Assembly (NCBI RefSeq): GCF_039537405.1
Contig: NZ_BAABAL010000017.1
Span: forward strand, 372,001-436,000
DNA from: Allokutzneria multivorans
Lineage (GTDB): Bacteria; Actinomycetota; Actinomycetes; Mycobacteriales; Pseudonocardiaceae
DNA: 64,000 bases
Direction of reading: 5' to 3'
Position numbers and translations under genes: made by a program. Each line of letters begins with the position of its first letter. Within the stretch, counting starts at the first letter, position 1. The notes under the pieces were generated by a model, which was not told where the DNA came from, did no database searches, and was given only the letters and a program-made list of their open reading frames with translations. Positions 60,155 through 64,000 of this stretch are shown piece by piece.

Positions 60155-60189
60155 AGAACGCCGCCCCGCTGGTCGCGGGGCGGCGTTCT
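60155..60189 (-). terminator. Terminator after rpsT
   Basis: AGAACGCCGCCCCGC (60155-60169) is perfectly inverted at 60175-60189 (15 bp, 5-nt loop), about 30 bp downstream of the rpsT stop on the minus strand. Confidence 0.8.
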
Positions 60190-60218
60190 CGTGTCCGTGG
60201 GACCCGATCGGGATGCGA

Positions 60219-60479
60219 TCAGATCTTGTTGGCGCGCAGGGCCATCGCCGACTTCTTGTTGGCGGCCTGGTTCGCGTGGATGACGCCCTTGCTGGCGGCC
60301 TTGTCCAGCTTCTTGCTGGCCTCGGCGAGCAGCACGGCGGCCTTGTCCTTGTCCCCGGCCTCGGCGGCCTCGCGGAACTTGCGGATGGCCGTCTTGAGGG
60401 CCGACTTCACGGACTTGTTCCGCAGGCGCGCCTTCTCGTTGGTCTTGATGCGCTTGACCTGCGACTTGATGTTGGCCAT
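60219..60479 (-). CDS. rpsT: 30S ribosomal protein S20
   Basis: 86 residues, beginning MANIKSQVKRIKTNEKARLR and ending NKKSAMALRANKI. It is a basic helical protein binding 16S rRNA. In related genomes it lies close to holA; here the two inhibitor genes and the sigma gene are between them. ATG 60479 is preceded by GGAAGAGGGTCCAGTC. Confidence 0.97.
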   Translation of the reverse strand: MANIKSQVKRIKTNEKARLRNKSVKSALKTAIRKFREAAEAGDKDKAAVLLAEASKKLDKAASKGVIHANQAANKKSAMALRANKI

Positions 60480-60630
60480 GACTGGACCCTCTTCCGTTCG
60501 AGTGGGGTGGTGCACCGCGCCTGATCGGCACTCGCCCGAACTCGGCGAGCTCTCCTCCACGACGGAACGCCGCGCGGCACAACGCCCGGAATCGTAACAA
60601 CCGGGCGCCGTGCCTCCCACAACGACCCGG
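60480..60630. other. rpsT leader region
   Basis: About 150 bp upstream of rpsT with no other gene. It is expected to hold the rpsT promoter. The stop codon of the second GH3 gene lies at its right end, transcribed toward rpsT. Confidence 0.4.
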
Positions 60631-62901
60631 TCAGCGCACCGTGAACGGGGCGCGGCCGTCCTCCACGAGCACCTCGTAGGCGGTCCTCGGAACCTCTCTT
60701 CGGCCGGCTCCGTCGACATCGCCGCTGTTCAGGGCGAGCTGGTCGACGGAGAACTCCACTTCGACGGCCCGCTGCGCGCCCGCGGCCAGCTCCACGCGCG
60801 CCCAGCCGACCAGCCGCTTGTCAGGGACCTGGAGCAGCGCCACGGGCTGGTGCACGTAGACGGGAACGACCGCCGTGCCCGTGCGCGAGCCGGTGTTGCG
60901 CACGGTGAAGCCGACCTTGACCTTGGCATCCGCGACCTTGGCATCCGCCCGGACCGTCGAGGGCACGCTCGGCGCCCCGACCGCGAAGCTCGTGTACGAC
61001 AGGCCGTGGCCGAACGCGTAGGCCGGGTCGTACTTCGAGCTCTCGCCGCCGTTGGTGCCGGGCAGCTGGTCGTAGGACATCGGCTGGTCACCGATGCGCT
61101 TCGGCCACGACACCGGGAGCTTGCCGCTGGGGTTGGCCGTGCCGAACAACACATCCGCGACGGCGGTGCCGCCTTCGGTGCCGGGCAGCCACCCCGCGAG
61201 CAGCGCGTCCGCGTCAGCGACCGAACCGAGCACCTGCGGGCGGCCGGTGAGCAGGACGACGGTCACCGGCTTGCCCGTCGCGCGCACGGCGTCGACCAAG
61301 CGCTGCTGAGCCGCGGTGAGCGCGGGTTCCTCGGTGTCGGCAGGACCCTCCGCGCCGGGTTTCTCGCCGAGCACCACGACGACGGCCTTGGCGTCCTTGG
61401 CCTGCGCGACCGCGTCGGCCTGGTCGGGGGCGTGCGTGACGGTGGCCCCGGGGGCCGCCGCGCGGATGCCCTCCAGCACGGTGACCGCCTTCGGAACCGG
61501 CCCCTGCTCGGGGACGCCCTGCCAGTCGACGGTCCAGCCGCCGAGCTGCCGCCGCACGTCGTCGGCGGTGTCGCCGGTGACGACGATCTTGCCGTCCTTG
61601 GCCAGCGGCAGGGTGGACTTCTCGTTGCGCAGCAACACCATCGACTCGGTCGCGGCCTTGCGGGCGAGGTCGAGGCCGACGCCGTTGACGCGCTCGTCGG
61701 CGACGGCGGGGTCCACGTAGGGCCGTTCGAACAGGCCGAGTTCGAACTTCAGCCGCAGGACGCGCCGCACGGCCTCGTCGACGCGGCGCTCGCTGACCCG
61801 CCCGTCGCGAACGACCTGGCGCAGCCCTGAGGTGAACTCCCCGGCGGCGGAGGGCTCCATCGCCATGTCCACACCCGCGTTCACCGCCATCGCGATCGCC
61901 GAGGGGTAGTCGGCGGCGGCCTTGTGCTTGGTGACCAGCGAACGGATGTCCTGCCAGTCGGTGATCGCCACGCCGGTGAAGCCGAGGCGGTTCCGCAGCT
62001 GCTCGGTGAGCATGTAGCGCGAAGCGTGCACCGGAACGCCGTTGATCGAGCCGGAGTTGATCATGACTGTGCGCACGCCCGCGCGGAACTGCGCGGTGAA
62101 CGGCGGCAGCACCTGGTCCTGGAGCGTGCGCACCGGGAGGAAGGCGGGCGCGCGGTCGTGGCCGCCCTTGGGCTCGGAGTACCCGGCGAAGTGCTTGGCC
62201 GTCGCGGCGAGCCGGGCGGTCTTGCCGTCATCGGCCTGCATGCCCCGAACCGCTGACGCCGCAAGGGTTCCGGCCAGGTGCGGGTCCTCGCTGTAGGTCT
62301 CGTAGTAGCGGCCCCACCGGGTGTCCCTGGCGATGTCGGAGACCGGCGCGAAGTTCCAGAACACGCCCGTCGCGCGCATCGCCTGCCCGGTCGCGGCGCC
62401 CGCGCGCTCGATCAGCTCGGGGTTCCAGGTCGCGCCGAGACCGATCTGGTGCGGGAACATCGTCGCGGTCACCACGTTGCTGTGCCCGTGCACGCCGTCG
62501 GCGCCGTAGAGCACGGGGATCTTGAGCCGGTTGGTGCCCAGCGCGTACTTCTGGATGGCGTTGGTCATCTCCGCCCACGCCTTGGGGCTGGGGTCCGGTG
62601 CGGGAACGTCGCCGCCGCCGGAGAGGATCGAGCCGACCTTGGCGTCCACGAGCACCGGCTTCATGCAGTCCTCGCGCAGCGGTCCCGGAACCGCGTCGCA
62701 GTCGCCCCTGAGCTTGCCGACCCGGATCTGGGTCATCTGGCCGATCTTCTCCTCCAGCGTCATCAGGCCGAGCAGGGCGTGCACCCTGGCCTCCAGGGGC
62801 AGTGCGGCGTTGAGGTGGTCCGCCGGTAGCGCCGCCGTGGTGAGCGGCAGGGTGAGCGCGGCCGTGACGGCCAGCGCCGCTGTTCTTCGAGCGGTGAGCA
62901 C
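60631..62901 (-). CDS. Secreted family 3 beta-glucosidase (periplasmic BglX type)
   Basis: 756 residues. Signal peptide to about 24 (LAVTAALTLPLTTAAL). The GH3 N-domain has KHFAGYSEPKGGHD and nucleophile Asp315 in VAITDWQDI; the C-domain begins near STLPLAKDG. A fibronectin-III-like domain closes the protein. The architecture is that of BglX-type beta-glucosidases acting on beta-oligosaccharides. GTG 62901 follows GGAGGA; the frame continues to 62943 without a start signal. A LacI-type operator lies about 90 bp upstream. Confidence 0.93.
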   Translation of the reverse strand: MLTARRTAALAVTAALTLPLTTAALPADHLNAALPLEARVHALLGLMTLEEKIGQMTQIRVGKLRGDCDAVPGPLREDCMKPVLVDAKVGSILSGGGDVPAPDPSPKAWAEMTNAIQKYALGTNRLKIPVLYGADGVHGHSNVVTATMFPHQIGLGATWNPELIERAGAATGQAMRATGVFWNFAPVSDIARDTRWGRYYETYSEDPHLAGTLAASAVRGMQADDGKTARLAATAKHFAGYSEPKGGHDRAPAFLPVRTLQDQVLPPFTAQFRAGVRTVMINSGSINGVPVHASRYMLTEQLRNRLGFTGVAITDWQDIRSLVTKHKAAADYPSAIAMAVNAGVDMAMEPSAAGEFTSGLRQVVRDGRVSERRVDEAVRRVLRLKFELGLFERPYVDPAVADERVNGVGLDLARKAATESMVLLRNEKSTLPLAKDGKIVVTGDTADDVRRQLGGWTVDWQGVPEQGPVPKAVTVLEGIRAAAPGATVTHAPDQADAVAQAKDAKAVVVVLGEKPGAEGPADTEEPALTAAQQRLVDAVRATGKPVTVVLLTGRPQVLGSVADADALLAGWLPGTEGGTAVADVLFGTANPSGKLPVSWPKRIGDQPMSYDQLPGTNGGESSKYDPAYAFGHGLSYTSFAVGAPSVPSTVRADAKVADAKVKVGFTVRNTGSRTGTAVVPVYVHQPVALLQVPDKRLVGWARVELAAGAQRAVEVEFSVDQLALNSGDVDGAGRREVPRTAYEVLVEDGRAPFTVR

Positions 62902-62988
62902 GTGCTCCTCCAACGAGAGGGTGTGCGGCAGCAGCCCCCTCACCTTCGGCGGTGAGCTTGGTCACCAGTAGCTGCGTTCGGAGCAGTA

Positions 62989-63002
62989 TGAGAGCGTTTT
63001 CC
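62989..63002. promoter_or_regulatory. Degenerate CebR-like operator upstream of the second GH3 gene
   Basis: TGAGAGCGTTTTCC resembles the LacI-family operator TGAAAGCGCTCTCA at 10317 read on the other strand (TGAGAGCGCTTTCA), differing at two positions. It sits between the divergent GH3 and permease genes, and is more degenerate than the first site. Confidence 0.4.
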
Positions 63003-63039
63003 CGCTGGTAAGCGTTGTTTTGTTGCACGGGTGCGTGCC

Positions 63040-63054
63040 TATCGTTCGCCCGTG
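63040..63054 (+). promoter_or_regulatory. -10 box and leaderless start of the TSUP permease gene
   Basis: TATCGT at 63040-63045 ends 6 nt before GTG 63052. Confidence 0.4.
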
Positions 63055-63858
63055 TTCACAACCCTGGACCTGCCCGGTTTCGCCGGTGTCTCCGTCGCCG
63101 CGCTCGCCTTCCTGTGCGCCGCCGCCTTCCTGGCAGGTGCCATCGACGCGATCGTCGGCGGAGGCGGTCTCGTCCAGCTGCCCGCGATGCTCCTGGTGAT
63201 GCCGGGCGGCGCCCCGATCCACTCGCTCGCCACGAGCAAGCTCTCCTCGTTCGTCGGTACGGCGGCGGCCGTCGGCACCTACGTCCGGCGCACGAAGATC
63301 GACTGGCGGAGCACCGCGCCGACGGCCGTGCTCGCGTTCGGCGGTTCCGTGGGGGGAGCGGCGTTCGCCGACGTGCTGCCGCCGGGCGTGCTCAACGTGG
63401 TCGTCCTGTGCGCGCTGGTCGGGGTCGGCCTCTACACGTGGCGCAAGCCGGAGTTCGGCGCCGAGGACGCGGAGCGGCTCTCCCGTGCGCGGACGCTGAT
63501 GGTGATGCTGGGCGGGGGCGTGGTGATCGGTTTCTGGGACGGGCTCGCCGGTCCTGGAACGGGCTCGTTCCTGGTGTTCCTGTTGGTGGGCCTGGTCGGC
63601 TTCGCGTTCGTGCGCGCTTCGGCGACGGCGAAGGTGATCAACACCGCGACCAACCTCGGCGGGCTCTGCTACTTCGTGCCCGCCGGGCAGGTGCTGTGGG
63701 GGATCGGCCTGACGATGGCGCTGTGCAACCTCGCGGGCTCCGTCCTCGGCGCGCGGATGGCGGTGCGCCGAGGATCGGAGTTCGTCCGCAAGGTGTTCCT
63801 GACCGTCGTTGCGGCCCTGGTGCTCAGCCTGGGGTGGAAGGTCGTGCTGGGAACGTGA
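63052..63858 (+). CDS. TSUP-family (TauE/SafE) anion permease
   Basis: 268 residues with seven or eight membrane helices in two repeated halves. The first half has AIDAIVGGGGLVQLPAMLLV and the second VIGFWDGLAGPGTGSFLVF, the internal repeat typical of TauE/SafE permeases for sulfonates, sulfite or other organic anions. GTG 63052. It is divergent from the GH3 gene and convergent with the partial lipase gene; no sulfur gene is adjacent. Confidence 0.92.
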   Translation: MFTTLDLPGFAGVSVAALAFLCAAAFLAGAIDAIVGGGGLVQLPAMLLVMPGGAPIHSLATSKLSSFVGTAAAVGTYVRRTKIDWRSTAPTAVLAFGGSVGGAAFADVLPPGVLNVVVLCALVGVGLYTWRKPEFGAEDAERLSRARTLMVMLGGGVVIGFWDGLAGPGTGSFLVFLLVGLVGFAFVRASATAKVINTATNLGGLCYFVPAGQVLWGIGLTMALCNLAGSVLGARMAVRRGSEFVRKVFLTVVAALVLSLGWKVVLGT

Positions 63859-64000
63859 TCAGCACCGCGGGCGGAAACCGGGATCGGCGACGCCGCCGCG
63901 CTGCAAGGCGTTGATCACCCACTGCGCCGCTGGCCTGGAGTGCGGGATCAGCAGGTGTTCGGTGAAGTGCCCGGGACAGGTGTCCTGGAGCACGACGTTG
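63859..64000 (-). CDS. Secreted lipase/esterase, C-terminal end (runs off the right edge)
   Basis: The last 46 or so codons on the minus strand read NVVLQDTCPGHFTEHLLIPH and then SRPAAQWVINALQRGGVADP, ending FRPRC and TGA (63861-63859). The pattern LQDxCP..EH near a terminal helix matches the end of EstA/class-2-type secreted lipases, where this His completes the triad. The stop adjoins the TSUP stop. Confidence 0.65.
   Translation of the reverse strand, partial: NVVLQDTCPGHFTEHLLIPHSRPAAQWVINALQRGGVADPGFRPRC

Overview
This 64-kb window is high-GC actinobacterial chromosome. It most likely comes from the order Pseudonocardiales (a Lentzea, Saccharothrix or Actinosynnema-like genus). That placement is an inference from gene order, codon bias and the kinds of intergenic palindromes present; no 16S gene is in the window. 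No rRNA gene, canonical tRNA, CRISPR array, transposase or phage structural gene was recognised. A 49-base run of N at 4393-4441 hides the end of valS.

Layout. 1-1659: divergent TetR/GNAT pair and a membrane-anchored unknown. 1769-6465: valS, folC, a 57-codon ORF overlapping both neighbours, and a DUF4233 membrane protein. 6503-20084: accessory block with an M50 protease, two secreted glycosidases (GH3 exo-glucanase, pullulanase), an M64 protease, an SPFH-like lipoprotein, HxlR, an SGNH hydrolase, an alpha/beta hydrolase and a P450. 20139-26678: ndk, a secreted lipase-fadD-tetR operon and an ABC-2 exporter. 26853-27611: frameshifted DUF559-type gene. 27667-39113: TIGR03960 radical SAM gene, a minus-strand S8 protease pair, the TIGR03936 partner, RNase E/G, rplU, rpmA, obgE and proB. 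39113-41769: a small-gene island between 11-bp direct repeats. 41842-46578: an SDR-PPOX fusion, a RecQ-phosphoribosyltransferase fusion and proA. 46603-48687: TetR, P450 and ferredoxin. 48854-52026: nadD, rsfS, gpgP-like, octT-like, degV. 52360-60479: comEA, comEC, thrC with a SAM riboswitch, holA, two subtilisin-inhibitor-like proteins, a sigma factor and rpsT. 60631-64000: a second GH3 enzyme, a TSUP permease and a partial lipase.

How it works together. The backbone is a normal actinobacterial housekeeping order (translation, RNA turnover, ribosome assembly, proline and NAD synthesis, DNA uptake, DNA polymerase III delta). It is repeatedly interrupted by cargo, mostly on the opposite strand: secreted hydrolases, protease inhibitors and lipid-use genes that fit a soil saprophyte. 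Both GH3 genes have CebR-like LacI-family operators upstream. Many genes have a TAnnnT -10 box 6-8 nt before the start codon and no Shine-Dalgarno, as expected for leaderless mRNAs.

The most unusual items are the island at 39.1-41.8 kb (five small genes in a row, four joined by ATGA/GTGA overlaps, one encoding a duplicated helix-turn-helix plus CACRC module), a tRNA-like sequence in permuted order downstream of the first GH3 gene, a 57-codon ORF with ATGA overlaps at both ends, a SAM riboswitch whose P1 helix overlaps the thrC ribosome-binding site, and a perfect operator across the start codon of the SDR-PPOX fusion.
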